From positions 1 through 64,000 of the forward strand of contig QVRM01001983.1 of the NCBI GenBank assembly GCA_003439945.1: DNA of 64,000 nucleotides. Direction: 5' to 3'. Made by a program: the position numbers and the translations under genes. This DNA comes from Dermanyssus gallinae. Its lineage: Eukaryota > Arthropoda > Arachnida > Mesostigmata > Dermanyssidae. The notes under the pieces are model-generated. The model did not search any database. It had not been told where the DNA came from and saw only the letters and a program-made list of their open reading frames with translations. Position 1 is the first letter of the stretch. Every line of letters begins with the position of its first letter. Below, piece after piece: positions 1 through 11,235 of the stretch.

Positions 1-835
1 ATAATGACCAAGTCAAGACCACATTTACAGTTTTACCTTAATGAAATGAGCCAATGGTGCGCACAATATAAGCTGACAATTAATGCATCCAAGACGAAAA
101 TCCTTCGATTTTTCCGAGGGGGCCGATACGCCAGTCTTGACTATATCATCAGGGTTAATAACCAAATATCGAATTAGTAAGTCAATTTAGCTACCTCAGG
201 GTAACCTTGACACCCGAACTATCTTTTTACAAAACACAGAGAACAAGCGTGCAAAAGCAGTATCGGCCATGCCGCTACTCTGATATCTTACACAAATTGA
301 CATTAAAACTGGAATGAACCTTTTTAAGATAAAAATAGCTCCGATTATAACATACTGCCTTCGGGCCATTGCACCAAACCTAACCTTAGATAACATGAAA
401 TAAATAGACAAAATAAAAGCTAATTTTGTGAAATATATGCTCGGACTGCCGCGTAACGCATCGACAACCTTGGCGTTGGAACTATGCCAAGAGCGAAGCT
501 TTGTGGAAGATCTTATCTTGGACAAATACGTTTTTAGCGCACTCGTCGTAAAGCAATATCGCGCCTACAGAGAAAAGTGTAATTTGAGCTTTGCCATAGA
601 GAATTTCACTGACGGTCCTGCATTCACGACAGACCGTTGGAAGCAGGGAATGCAAGTGAACAGACGGGTACTCTGCTGACTTACCTGGCATTGCTACCAC
701 ACATATATATGCCTAAAATGGTATTGCTTTGAAATTGAAGATTGTGTATGTAAATATGACCGATACCACATACTGCAATGCAACAAAATAAAAGCTGGTT
801 CGACGCATGCAGTAGTGAAAGACGTTATCACCCGA
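1..835 (+). pseudogene. 3' remnant of a non-LTR retrotransposon ORF (RT thumb and C-terminal zinc knuckle)
   Basis: Frame 1 reads an RT-like segment containing LTINASKTK, followed by stops and frame changes. From 428 an open stretch contains MLGLPRNAS, and after a stop a cysteine cluster (CVCKYDRYH) follows at about 730-775. The same order of motifs (INVSKAK, VLGLPRNAQ, then CCCKFCGLVC with H and C) occurs in the minus-strand fragment at 41.5-42.6 kb, so the two are the same family. Only the end of the RT and the C-terminal knuckle remain, and the 5' part lies outside the window. It is clearly inactive. The clade is not certain. Confidence 0.65.
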
Positions 836-891
836 CATGAATTTTAGGTAATGTCTACCAATTTTTGGTGAAATAAACTTGTATATTCATC

Positions 892-1276
892 ATATGCTTG
901 GATGGTCTAGCAGAGATGGCACTCCTTCTAAGGAAAGTAACCGAAGCAATGTAGCGTGCGGTAGCAATGCAGCGTGCGGTTAACATCTACACAATTATCA
1001 TGCTATAATATCACATAATGCTAAAGCAGCAGTATGCAGTGACTTTCTCAGTGCATATACACATAAAAATATTCAGTCAAGCTCGCTACTACCAAGATAT
1101 ATTTATCATATTATATGCTTGGATGGTCTAGCAGAGATGGCACTCCTCCTAAGGAAAGTAACCGAAGCAATGTAGCGTGCGGTTAACATCTACACAATTC
1201 TCATGCTATAATATACCATAATGCTAAAGCGAAAGTATGCACTGACTTTCTCAGTGCATATATACCTAAAAATATA
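892..1276 (+). repeat. Two direct copies of a ~165-180 bp repeat
   Basis: The segment starting ATATGCTTGGATGGTCTAG at 892 recurs at 1113 with only scattered differences, each copy running about 165-180 bp. The first copy holds an extra nested 18-bp duplication (945-962 and 963-980, differing at one base). The repeat lies in the last visible intron or downstream region of CD36 gene 1. No coding potential is seen. Confidence 0.8.
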
Positions 1277-1450
1277 TCTTTGAACTGGTGGGCTACATCT
1301 GGCATTGAACCTATTTTTTTGTACAACAATGGTGCAAAAATAACTTACCCGGTGAAAAAGTACTTTTTTACGGTGGTACGCACAAATATTGTCTTTTTAC
1401 TATATGTGTGAAATCGCCCACGCGTTGAGCCATCAGGGTTGAAATAACAC

Positions 1451-1588
1451 ATAATGGCGAAGTTTATAGTCATTAACTTGTCGTTTAGGCTGCCGTTTGA
1501 CAAACTTGGTTCGAAGAAATACGTTTCGAGGTGGTCAAACTGAAGAGAACCCTTCCTGAATTTCACATTTTTCTTTTCTTTCCTGACC
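1451..1588 (-). CDS. CD36-family receptor gene 1, exon 3 (ectodomain)
   Basis: After a CAG acceptor at 1589-1591 the minus strand encodes VRKEKKNVKF, then YFFEPSLSNGS and LMTINFAI. This is the conserved CD36/SCARB block just after the GPY motif (R-x-K-x-N-V-x-F, then F-x-P-x-x-S-x-G). The exon begins with one base completing a codon. That fits exon 2, which ends with two bases after GPYVF, and the join restores GPYVFR-VRKE as in the family. The downstream edge is uncertain: I chose a possible GT donor at 1450-1449, after NFAI. CD36 proteins are two-pass membrane receptors for lipids and modified lipoproteins. The intron between exons 2 and 3 is about 8.5 kb and holds the mariner relic and the R1-like element. 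Confidence 0.8.
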
Positions 1589-1752
1589 CTGCATGCGTCC
1601 AAAACAAGAAATAATCACTTTTATTTTAGCAAAATGAATCTGTTTAAGGGTTACATTTGCGTTATCACCTTTTATTTTATTATTATTTTAAAACCCTAGA
1701 CTAATATATTGTACAGTAACATAGGGTGAAAGCAGAAACCGCTTGAGTTTTG

Positions 1753-2424
1753 TTAGGTTGTGCAACAAGTTCCTAGCTTTTCGATTAAAATTTTATTTGA
1801 ACAAAAATAATAATTACATAAAACAATGTGTAAATAATGTATTCTCCCTTGTTTTTTTCGACTTCCTCCCACCTCTCGGTCAATTGTTGATTCCATTCTG
1901 CCAGAAATTGCCTGGTCTGAGGTCAAATATGTTGTTAAGCCAGTTTTTGAGGTCCACTTTGTCGAAGATAGCCCTCCATTCAAGCTCGGTGAAGTGCGGT
2001 TTTGACGACTTGTGTAACATGAGGCCTGCCGTTGTCGTGAGGCATTATAATTTGGCCTTGTCAATCAAGTATGTTCAGTCAAATAGCCGATATTACGCAG
2101 CTGGGCAATGTAGATCTCCTTATTGACCATGGCGTTTTTCTCGAGCATTCCCCAATTCCCCATACTTTCCCAGTCCCACCAAACGCAGGGCATAGTCTTA
2201 TTTTGGGTGGAGACCCTGCTTTATTGTCGGCTTCGACATATCTTCTGGAGTCATTCACTCCTTTCTTTGCTCCATATTGACATATAGGCGCAATTTCTCA
2301 TCTTCCGTGACACCAGGGTACAGAATAGTTTCTGTCGACACTAATGTTTGTTGTAATAATAGACGTCGGCAGCACACTGTTTCTTTCACGTCAGATAATG
2401 TGTTTCCACATGGCGCAACGACCT
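1753..2424 (-). mobile_element. Mariner relic, C-terminal part of transposase plus one terminal repeat
   Basis: Read on the minus strand with frame changes, the block shows HDNGRPHV (the second catalytic aspartate region of mariner), then DLKNWLNNIFD, NFWQNGIN and ERWEEV near the C-terminus. A terminal-repeat-like sequence TTAGGTTGTGCAACAAGT starts at 1753. Multiple stops and shifts show that it is dead. At 2411-2424 it is cut by the R1-like element; the matching flank resumes at 8553. The N-terminal half expected beyond 8566 was not recognised. Confidence 0.7.
2411..2424 (+). repeat. Target-site duplication, left copy
   Basis: TGGCGCAACGACCT here is identical to 8553-8566. The two 14-bp copies bracket the R1-like element exactly. 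Confidence 0.85.
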
Positions 2425-2475
2425 TTTTTTTTTTTTTGTTCTGGGAGGTTTCGGTAATGCATGATGCACATGCGC

Positions 2476-2499
2476 CACTAGCAGCCTGCGTGACTAGTG
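2476..2499 (-). other. Conserved hairpin in the 3'UTR of the R1-like element
   Basis: In the sense direction CACTAG...CTAGTG forms a 6-bp stem around a 12-base loop. The same arms occur at 30130-30153, 38279-38302 and 51392-51415 in the other copies of this 3' end. A role in RT recognition is inference from position only. Confidence 0.55.
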
Positions 2500-2642
2500 T
2501 GAGACTCGCAAACCCACTAAACTCGGATTCCTCCCCACCCCCCCAGGCTCGGTATTACTTTGGCATTACATCGAAACCGTGGGAGAGGTGTCTCTGCCGT
2601 TCTCCTTCAATCAGCTCTATCCCTGACTATCATCCCGCATGT

Positions 2643-5600
2643 CTACCTGCGGTTGGATAGGGGGATGCCATTTTGTAATCCGTCCTGTGAGGGTGCGTCG
2701 AGACCATGAGGGCCTGGCTGCTCCCCACCCCCTCCCCGCTCCCTCGGCTCCTCGTCTCGACCACTCTCCCGAGAGACCCGCTCAAACCTCTCCCGCCTGG
2801 CCGTTTCCTTGGCTGTCTTGAGTGTCAAAACAGCGTCGAACAAGTTCGTCGCCTCCCTCCATGCCTCCGCCGAAGTCATCATATGGGAGACCACCTCCTT
2901 GATGGGTCGGCCTCTCACAGCGGTTGGTGCTGCGTCCCGTGCTTCCCTGAGAGCATCACACCGCAGAACAGTATGCTCTACGTTGTCCGTTTCTCCAGAG
3001 TCGCACAGTACGCAGATATCGCTGATGGCCTTCTTGATCCTTGACAGGTAGCTCTGGAACTGGCCGTGTCCGGTCAGAACCTGAGTCGTCCAGTAGGAAA
3101 GCTCCCCGTGTCGGCGGTCATACCATGCCCTGAGGTCCGGTATCAGACTCTTGGTCCAGCTCCCTGTGGTCACACCGGGTCTTACCTGCGCCCATTCCTC
3201 ATGCCAGGCCGATATGGTGGCACTCCTGGCCCTGGTGAGATCCAGACCTTCGTCTAGATACATTTTACTTCGTTCAGCCACTAGGAGGTCCCATGGCAGC
3301 ATTTTTGGCTAGGACCAGGAGAGCTTCGGTCGAGACTGTTCGATACGCCCGGCTTACCCTGATTGCCAGCGTTCGTTGGGTCGACCTTAGTGCCCCCCTA
3401 TTTTTCGTCGTCCGCATTGCCATGTCCCCCCAGACTGGGGCTGCGTATAGCGCCGTTGATTCGGCCACCGAGGCCAGGAGCCTTCTTTTCACCTCAGCCA
3501 CCCCACCGACCCTAGGCATGATCCGCGCCAGGTTCAGAGAGACCCTTTGGGCCTTTTCGGCCACGTACTTAACGTGTGCCGATCCGGTCAGTCCGGTGTC
3601 TAGCATGACCCCAAGGTACTTTACCTTCTTTCTGATTTCTATCGGGTGGCCCGCCATCACGAGGTTAATGCCGGTCGTCCTCTTTCTGCCTGTTAGGTAC
3701 ATCGCCTCCGTCTTGTCGGGTGCCAGTTTCAAGTGATGGGACTCCATCCACTCGGACACCATTGACAAGGCCTCATTGGCGGCGCTCTCCAGGGCTCTTT
3801 TGGTCCTGGCCGTTATCATGAGTCTAAGGTCATCGGCGTACGCCAACGTCTCCACCCCATACGGGAGACCTCGGATCTCGAGCACCCTGTCGTAAGCTAT
3901 GTTCCAGAGCACGGGTCCTAGAATCGAGCCCTGTGGGACTCCGGCAGTAACCTCGTACTTCTGCCCCCCTGCAACCAAGCCTCTGTCATCCAGGTAGGAT
4001 GAAATCATTCGACGGAGGTAGAGGGAAAAGCCCTTCCTCTTCATCGCCTTCACAATTACTTTCCAATTCATTGTGTTGAAGGCATTTTTGACATCCAGGA
4101 GGATCAGGAGCACGAATCCCCTTGTTTTAGGGGTCTTCATAGTCTCCTCACCCGCCCGTTTCAGAACCTTCTTTAGAGCCCCTAATGCGGATCTGCCCTT
4201 CCGGAAGCCGTACTGGGCATTTGATAGGGCGTTCTTTTCCTAAATCTCGTTGTTTAGTCTCTTGACTATAACGTTCTCCAGGAGCTTACCCATGGCGTCA
4301 ATGAGGCATATGGGCCGGTAAGCCGAAGGCCCCGTCTTCCTCCCGGGTTTGGGGATTAGAACCAGGCTTGCCCTTTTCCACAGCCTCGGGAATCTCCCCT
4401 CTCTCAGAAGCTTGTTGGCAAAGTCTTGGAAGACCTTAGGCCACCTTTTGACCAGTAGCCTCGCTACCTCTGGGGGAATTCCGTCTAGGCCAGGCGCTTT
4501 ACCGGTTGCCAACCGATTCCGGGTTTGTTCGACCTCCTCCAGCGTCACCTCTGGAATGTTTTCCGGGGTGACCAAGAACTCCTCGTTTTCTCTCCGCGGC
4601 TGTGCCGGAAAAAGACCGGTTACAGTCTCCCGCAGCACATCCGGGGGGAGTTTCGGGGGAGGTCTCCGGAGTTTGGCCATAACTATTCGGTACGGCAGGC
4701 CCCATACGTCGCTCTCCACCGCGTCTATCAGCTCTTTCTCCGCTCGGGCTTTACTTTTGGCGATGAGTCCTCGGAGTCTCAATCGAGCAGCCTTGTACTC
4801 CGTCAATTGGGATTCAGCTCTTGCGGTCTCTCGCTCCCCGTAAAATCCCACCCGTCGTTTTCTTTGCGTTAACCAGCTGCGTGTTCTCGTGAAAATCCTA
4901 TTTAGCCTAATGCAAGCCCTGCGGACAGCTGCGATCCCTTTGTTCCACCAGTAATTAGGAGGGTGGCGGCTCCCATGGTGTTGTGAGGGAGCAGCTTTCT
5001 CGCATGCTGTAGAGAGTATGCTAATTATTTGATATCCATCCCCCACCGTGTCTCCCAGTTGTTTGCAACCCTCGTCTATTTCAGCCACTAGAATCTTGGC
5101 GTCAAGTTTCCGCATCTGCCATCTCTTACTAGGGGGCGGGGCGAGGGCCACCTCGGGGGTACTGATGGTGAAACAGATGTAACTGTGGTCACTCATGGTC
5201 TCCTCCGTCTCCCTCACCCTCCACTCTACCACCAGTGGAAAGGCCGCCTCATTGACCATTGTTAGGTCAATGAAGGCCGTCTGGCTCCCTCTGGAAAAGA
5301 TGGGGACCCTTCCGTCATTAAGAACCATTATACTTTTTTCAGCCATCCACTCCTGTAGAGTTTGGGCCCGTCTAGTTGTGATTCGGCTACCCCATGCTAT
5401 GCTGGCTGCGTTAAAATCCCCGGTGATCACTACCCTCTTACCTGCATGTGCCCCCGCGCTCTGGGCAAGTTCCTCGAGAAATTCCTCGAATTCCTCCTCC
5501 TCCCTGTTGGGAGAGAAGTAGCAGCTATAGATGATCCCCTACCCGGTCAATCTCCAGCCAGGAGAACCCCCTCCCCGACCCCCCGCCCCTAATCGCGAGG

Positions 5601-5794
5601 TTTCTCTCGGAACCCGTCCACCAGATTGCGGTATCCGCCTCTGCGTCAGATACCCAGTCTGCCTTCCGCTTGGTGATCGCTATATTTGGCTCGGAAAGCA
5701 GGCAGAGGCCTATGGACTCTCTGCGTACTATCTCATCGAGCATGTCATGCGCCGCCCTGCAGCGGTTAAGGTTTACCTGAAGTATCTTTAACAT
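2643..5794 (-). pseudogene. R1-like ORF2 (endonuclease, reverse transcriptase), copy 1
   Basis: The start ATG at 5794 overlaps the end of ORF1. Motifs in order on the minus strand are: QVNLNRCRAA and SEPNI (endonuclease start), GDFNAAS and MSDHSYICF (endonuclease core), APGLDGIPP, SAYRPICLIDAMGK, LLDVKNAFN, GVPQGSILGP and AYADDL (RT), then CVLCDSGETDNVEH with a following Cys (C-terminal CCHC). Compared with the 33-38 kb copy it has an extra A in the endonuclease near 5530, a CAG-to-TAG stop at about 4241, and an extra A at about 3306. It cannot make a full protein. The enzyme would nick the target and prime reverse transcription of its own RNA. Confidence 0.88.
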
Positions 5795-7682
5795 TGGTCG
5801 GATAAAGGGCCCCTACCTACTAAGTTCCAATCACCCTTTCCGTCCTCTGCTGGGATAACGGTTTTCTTCTTATTTTTAGCCCCCTTGTCTTTATTCCCCT
5901 TTTTATTGCTCTTCTTGGTTATTTGGGCTTCTACTTGGGTCTCCTTGCCATTTACCTGTCCCTTAGCGACGCCCCTTCGGGCCTCCCGCCGCTGCTCGAC
6001 TTGCTCCCTATAGGCCGGGCAAGACATCCTATCCGCTCGGTGCCCCTCTATTCCGCAGACCAGACACTTTGGTGTCGTTGCTTTGCAATTGGCTACCAGG
6101 TGGTCAGGTTCACCACATTTGTGGCATACCCGAGGCACCTGGCTCTCTGCTTTGCAGTCTTGGGCCTTATGGCCCGGCCTATGACACTTGTAGCAGTTGG
6201 GGAGCCTAATCCACTCCTCAAGTCTGCACCACCTCGAGCCCAGCTTAAGGGTCTTGCGGGAGCATATGGCTCTTGCCGCCGCCGGGGACGCCGTAACCAG
6301 TGCGTACCAAACTTCAGCTCTTCCGAGCCTTGGCTCGGTAGCTGTGATCTTGGCGCCGGCCGGAAGCTGCAAGGCCTTTTGCAGTTCGCTTTCGACCTGC
6401 TCCCCGTCCAAGAGTGGGTCAATCCCCCACAGGGCGATGGTCTGCCCCTGGTTAAGCTCTCGGCAGTCGGCCTGCATCTTTGCAGATTCCCGAATGGCCG
6501 CCGCCATTTTCTCTCCTGCGCCCTTTTCACTCTCCTCTATTCTAATTATAAGGTCACCCTCCTTACTTTTAACTACCCCCCTAACCGTTATCCCGGCGCC
6601 TTCTTGCTGCCTGACTTGTTCTCTAACACCCCGGAGAGTGTCGGCGAAGGTTTTCCCCTCTTCGACCTTAACCCTGAGGGTGCTCCTTGCTCCCTGCTCC
6701 GCCCGGGTGGTAGTCTCCGGTTTGGCTCCGGTCTTCCTTGTTTGTCTCGAACAAACCTCTGGGAGGCCACTGCCGTCGCCGGTCTTACGGCAGCAGATTT
6801 CCAGAGCCTGTAGAAGCGTCTGTGTACGGCGCTCCCTTGTGACGTGCATCAACGGGGGTTTCTCCCCGCCAGCCAGCCCCAGCGTGTAAGAACAGCAGCC
6901 GTCCCTGCGCTCATGTCAGCCACCGCTGCTAGCGTGGGAAACTGTGCCGCCAGCCCCTCTATTAAACCCTTATGCGAATCTGACCCCTTAGTGATAACCG
7001 CTACCCTAACCTCCCTCTGAGTGGTGAGGGCGTCAGTGGTGACCTTTAAGTGTTTAATTACCCTCTCAGGCCAGTGTCCCTTGACGGCTCTCACCAGCTC
7101 TTCCGGAGTGCTTGCCCTTTCTATACTATTTTCTATCTCCGTGGCCTCTGTTTCTAGTTCCAGCTCCTTGGCCCTATCTTTATCTAGCTCCCCGTGACAG
7201 CGTGCGCATAGGAGTTCGAGGCCTTTTACCCGCTCGCTTATCTTGTCTCGTTGGATGTCTTCCCTATTCTCCTGTACCCCGTTTTCTCTTAGACCCTCGA
7301 GCTCTACCCTCAGTCTGCACTCGTTTGTTCGTAGAGTTTCGACTTCCCCTCTAAGCTGTTCTATCTCTTCCTCATCAGCTGACCTAACTTCTCGGTAGGC
7401 CTTCCCTCTGTCCTCCAAGACCTTTTCTAGACGTTCCAGGGTCCTGGGGAGCTTTTGAGACAGCTCCTTTAGCTCGATCTTCGTGTTACTGGCCTTACAC
7501 AGATTAGGCGTTTGCCCGATTTGTTGCCGCATCACTTGAAGGACCTCTTGGAGCTGCTTTTCTCTCACAGCCTCCCCATCCCTGGCACACTTGGCGGCTT
7601 CTCCCCTTTTTGGAGATTCAATAGCCACCCTCTTCCTATTCCCTTCGACGCCCTGCGTCTCCGTTCTGTCCTCCTCGTCCAT
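5788..7682 (-). pseudogene. R1-like ORF1 (gag-like), copy 1
   Basis: The start is at 7682 with MDEEDRTETQG. The N-terminal third is charged and rich in E, K, R and L in a coiled-coil-like pattern. The C-terminal third holds three knuckles: CYKCHRPGHKAQDC, CHKCGEPDHLVANC and CLVCGIEGHRADRMSC. The protein would bind element RNA. Against copy 2, about 140 bp are missing near 6884, joining AAVL directly to the LAG segment in the wrong frame. The tail is lysine-rich and ends at the ORF2 overlap. Confidence 0.85.
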
Positions 7683-8552
7683 CCTCTTACTGTTTAATCT
7701 AAATAATTAGTATATCTCTATATAATATATCATACATATAACATACCGTAATATATCATATATACAATATTCTTACCATATAATATACCATACTATAGCA
7801 TACCATACAATATATATTAATGTATCCTAATACACACGCACACACACATAAATGCATACACAGATATGCGCATATATATGTACATACACATACACACATA
7901 TATATGTATCTCCCGGACTGACACCCTCCCAGCTGTTTCCTGGCTGGTGATTCTTCTTCACCCGTTGTTGAGCAGGAAATAATCACCTCTATCCCCGTCG
8001 CGCCTCTTGGGCCGGCTTTCTTCCCTCTACGCCGATTTCTCTTCACCCCTCGCCGCTTCCCTCTCCATCCCCTCGCCTCCTACTCTTTCCACTCTGACCA
8101 ACTCTCACCGAGAAACCAATATGGCGGCCCCCAGTGGCCGGAAACCGAGACTGGCGGCCCTACGTGTATCAGCCTAGTGATCGAGAAGTAGAAATATAAA
8201 AATTCCAACTTGGTCCGTCTGTCCTCAACAAACGCGGCCCCAACTAGTATCTGGAAGAGAGGGCTACTAAGTACAGTACCTTTGGAGGCGAGAGTGTACC
8301 GTTTTGCCGACCAGGTGGTTCTCTTTTCGTCGTCGTTGGGATCGCCGATACTAAGTGTGAACCAATTATTCTCGAAAAGTGAGCAATAAACCTCGAAAAA
8401 CCACCAAAACACAATAAAACTCTGTCGCAGGCCTCCACGCACCAACGCTACAGGTCCGGCACCGGGCACCCCGGAGTAACGAGAGTTTCTCCGGTATGCA
8501 CCACAGAGCTCGGCTAGACACGTCCGCACAGGTCGACTGCCAGACAGAGACT
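7683..8552 (-). other. 5' leader of R1-like copy 1, with an AT/CA-rich microsatellite at ~7705-7910
   Basis: This stretch lies between the target-site duplication and the ORF1 start. About 640 bp are moderately GC-rich and open in places, but they match no protein I recognise. The remainder next to ORF1 is an imperfect (AT)/(CA) microsatellite. Copy 2 retains only the last ~35 bp of this leader, so it is 5'-truncated. Confidence 0.6.
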
Positions 8553-8566
8553 TGGCGCAACGACCT
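8553..8566 (+). repeat. Target-site duplication, right copy
   Basis: Identical to 2411-2424; marks the 5' boundary of the R1-like element. Confidence 0.85.
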
Positions 8567-10059
8567 ACTCAGCTTCTGATAGCCACGGTTAATTCCAGAG
8601 CTTGGTTGAGATATGGTTAAGATAAAGAGGGCTAACTGTGACATCTGTGTGATGTGCGACCCTGGGAAGGCAGACTGTTTGCCCAAATAGAAAGAGCATT
8701 CCGGTCAAAGTTTTAGAGTTACACACTGTTCTGCTACACTGTTGCTTTGGGAAGCAAGATTCAACAGGCTTGGCAATTGACACGACAGAAATGTAATGTT
8801 TTTGTTGTAAATACCTTGTTAGCCAGCTTATGTGCGAATAAACTAACTAAATTTGCATGGCCCATTTAACCACCAGCCAAGCAAATTACTGGTGCCGGGC
8901 CCTCCGTAATATACAAGAAAAACTTTACGAACTTTAAAAAAGCCACGGTTTTTGGAGCGATATATCACTGTCACCCTACGTTCTTGGGGCGTTTATCAAA
9001 GAAGTGTCTTTGCAAACCACAATTTGTTAGTTGACGTACAGCAGATATGTTGGCTTGCTCAAAAAGCGAGTCTATACTACAAGCAACATCAGCTGACACG
9101 CCTTGAGAAACCTGGACAGCGGGCGTCTCAGAGGCGTGTCATGAACGCCTTTCACTAACTTTCTTTACTTAGTCACACGGGGCTTCCATACAGGAGAATA
9201 ACGATTTTGCAGTCGTGGCGAGGAGATTTTGCAAATGTAAATGTACACATGAAGGATTGTTAGAATAAATCAACTAATTTTATCAATTGTATCGCTAACT
9301 TTAACTTGAAGATGCCAATCACCCAAAAATGTCCTTTCTCAGTGCACTGTACGGATGTAGATCTCTAGACATTTAAATTAATGTAAGCCTCTATTATTAA
9401 GTTCATGCGCTTGATGGCACCCAGGTTGCGATATCTTCAATTGTCCAAGACTTTTTAGAACTCAGAACCGCGTGGGTTTTCTAAAAAAATATTAATCAAC
9501 AATCACTCCTATGGATTACCGATTACCTAACCAACAGATCATTCTGTATGAATGTCTGAAAATATGCCTTGGGCATATTTTATTTTGTAAGTTCAATTTA
9601 GTTATTTAGGCTATAATTCCTCATGGCGTCGCTTACAAATTATACGCTGAAAATGTATGTACTAGGTCAGATATGCCTCCGTATCAAAAGATAATACAAC
9701 ATATGTTAAACCACATTGTCCGATAGTGCGATGAAATTGATAGGCTTATTATACTATCGAAATGCGTTGGCTAAAGAATGGGCTTAAATGTATAATAAAT
9801 AATGCTTATTTAGAAAGGAGTGCTAGCCATGTCGTGTTAAAATTGACTTCTGGGCTTTCTTCAACAAAGATTCACAGTTAAGAAAAATAACAAAAACCCT
9901 AAGCGAACAGGGCTTGATTCTATGCATGCTAGTCTATAGTCTGTCTAGTTCTTCTATAGTCTCATCGTTTTTGGAACATTCAGCCAGATCTGCAATTTAA
10001 ACAAAAAATGAAGATCTTTACCTGAACGGGTATATATGGTGTACCTATCTAAAACCGAC
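8567..10059. other. Intron 2 of CD36 gene 1, no gene recognised
   Basis: The sequence is AT-rich with only short open frames. The first few hundred bases should contain the N-terminal half of the mariner relic, but no helix-turn-helix motif could be read. Confidence 0.4.
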
Positions 10060-10288
10060 CTGAAAACGTACGGGCCAAGCTCGCGTACAATGGCTGGTTT
10101 TCCCTGTAGTAAATCATCATAATTAGTTAAATTAAATGCGTAGAGAGTCCAGAATCGATATAAAGGGCTGAGAAATATCGTCGCTACTGTAGAATTCTCC
10201 AGCAGAGGCCCCGGACGTTCCTGAGATATAGTTTTCATTGTCCAAATAAGTAGACCAACATCTACAAGTATTAAAGCAACAAGCGCCG
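10060..10288 (-). CDS. CD36-family receptor gene 1, exon 2 (N-terminal membrane segment and start of ectodomain)
   Basis: The acceptor TTGCAG ends at 10289. The exon encodes a hydrophobic stretch (ALVALILVDVGLLIW), then SPLYRFWTLYAFNLTNYDD, LLQGKPAIVRELGPYVF. Y-F-F/A-N-x-T-N, P-x-V-x-E-x-GPY-V-F is the signature of the CD36/SCARB N-terminus after the first transmembrane helix. I placed the donor at CAG|GTCGGT (10059-10058) because the phase and the family alignment (GPYVF-R-V) continue exactly into exon 3. A stronger-looking GTAAAG lies further on at 10021 but breaks the frame. Potential N-glycosylation sites NST and NLT are present. Known role of the family: cell-surface binding and uptake of lipids or apoptotic cells; the ligand here is unknown. 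Confidence 0.85.
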
Positions 10289-10716
10289 CTGCAACACAAA
10301 CATATGCGAAGCAAACATTAATTTCACCGATCTACTAACGATTTTTCTGATGCACTGAACATAATGGATTAAAACTAAAAAACAAAATCATTAAACGCGA
10401 GCTAGCAGCAACTATGAAATTTGCGACTTAGCGGTGTAATAATATAGACTTCATCAGATTTGTATTGCGTCGGCAAGACCTTTGGTCTATTTTGTATTTT
10501 TGTTTTAAAGGGTACAGTGCGTGGGTAGCCTTATTTTTTTCGTAAATGGACTAACGGGGTAATGCGGTTTGCGACGCCGCGGCAGGAAAGCACAACTGCA
10601 AATGTGGGTTGTTCAAGCACCAGCTCTCACGTACTGAGGCAATTTAGTATTGAAGTTGTCCAAAAATACTTCTAAGTGTGTTGTTGTAACATAAAATGTG
10701 ACACTGGGTTACTTAC

Positions 10717-10738
10717 CAGACATTTTGTATGGCTTCAT
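10717..10738 (-). CDS. CD36-family receptor gene 1, candidate first coding exon
   Basis: The ATG at 10738 opens a seven-codon exon (MKPYKMS plus one base), followed by a canonical GTAAGT donor (10716-10711). The single overhanging base joins the two leading bases of exon 2 in phase, giving a short basic cytosolic tail before the first membrane helix, as usual in this family. The exon is too short for homology, so phase and the strong donor are the only support. Confidence 0.55.
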
Positions 10739-11184
10739 CACTGAAACTACAAGCGCGGCGGTTGACGCAACAAGTTGGAAAAACTCAAAGGACTACAAAC
10801 CGTTTAAATATTTGCGTTCTGTTAAATATCGTTGTTACAAACACAATACTGCTATTGCGCCAAGGCAACATTTTACGGTCACGCCTTTGTTTAGCCAGTT
10901 CAGACGCAAGAACCCAATAACAATAATACTATGGTATAGACTATATAGAATCCAATAACAATAATACTAAGGATATAAGACTGCTACGTTACCCGCAATG
11001 TGCTTGGTTTTTCCTTTTTGTATTCTTAAAGTAGCAAAATAATTTTCGGCGCGTATATAATTCGTGATCTGCTCGTCACAGCAGATCGATAACGAAACGC
11101 CCATTATTAGAATTGTAAAAACTTGTATTTCATTGTCTTTTGGTGAATATCTTACACCAGGAGCATTTATATCATGGTCGTACT

Positions 11185-11235
<51 letters not shown>

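Larger units (their letters stand above)
2425..8552 (-). mobile_element. Full-length R1-like non-LTR retrotransposon (copy 1)
   Basis: The element runs on the minus strand from 8552 (5' end) to 2425 (A-tail, seen as a T run on plus). It is bounded by a perfect 14-bp duplication. The order is: GC-rich 5' leader, AT-rich stretch, ORF1 (gag with coiled-coil-like N-part and three CCHC knuckles), ORF2 (apurinic-type endonuclease, RT, C-terminal CCHC) and a ~218-bp 3'UTR. The endonuclease start (QVNLNRCRAA) and the RT box AYADDL fit the R1/TRAS/SART group of the I superclade. ORF1 and ORF2 overlap by a few bases around ATGTTAA. Frameshifts, a nonsense codon and an ORF1 deletion make it non-autonomous. 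A second, 5'-truncated copy lies at 32.9-38.35 kb. Confidence 0.88.

Noticed and set aside
5923..6889. Long plus-strand open frames of 230-296 codons
   Set aside because: They are antisense shadows of the R1-like ORF1; the same shadows recur opposite copy 2.
7700..7910. CRISPR-like or satellite array
   Set aside because: Irregular (AT)/(CA) microsatellite with no repeat-spacer structure; no CRISPR array exists anywhere in this eukaryotic window.
8080..8686. Minus-strand open frames of 106-149 codons
   Set aside because: They lie in and across the 5' leader boundary of the R1-like element, one crossing the target-site duplication; no conserved domain.
10015..10021. GTAAAG donor for CD36 exon 2
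   Set aside because: It looks stronger than the chosen GTCGGT site but would insert 12 extra codons and put exon 3 out of frame; the family alignment supports the earlier site.
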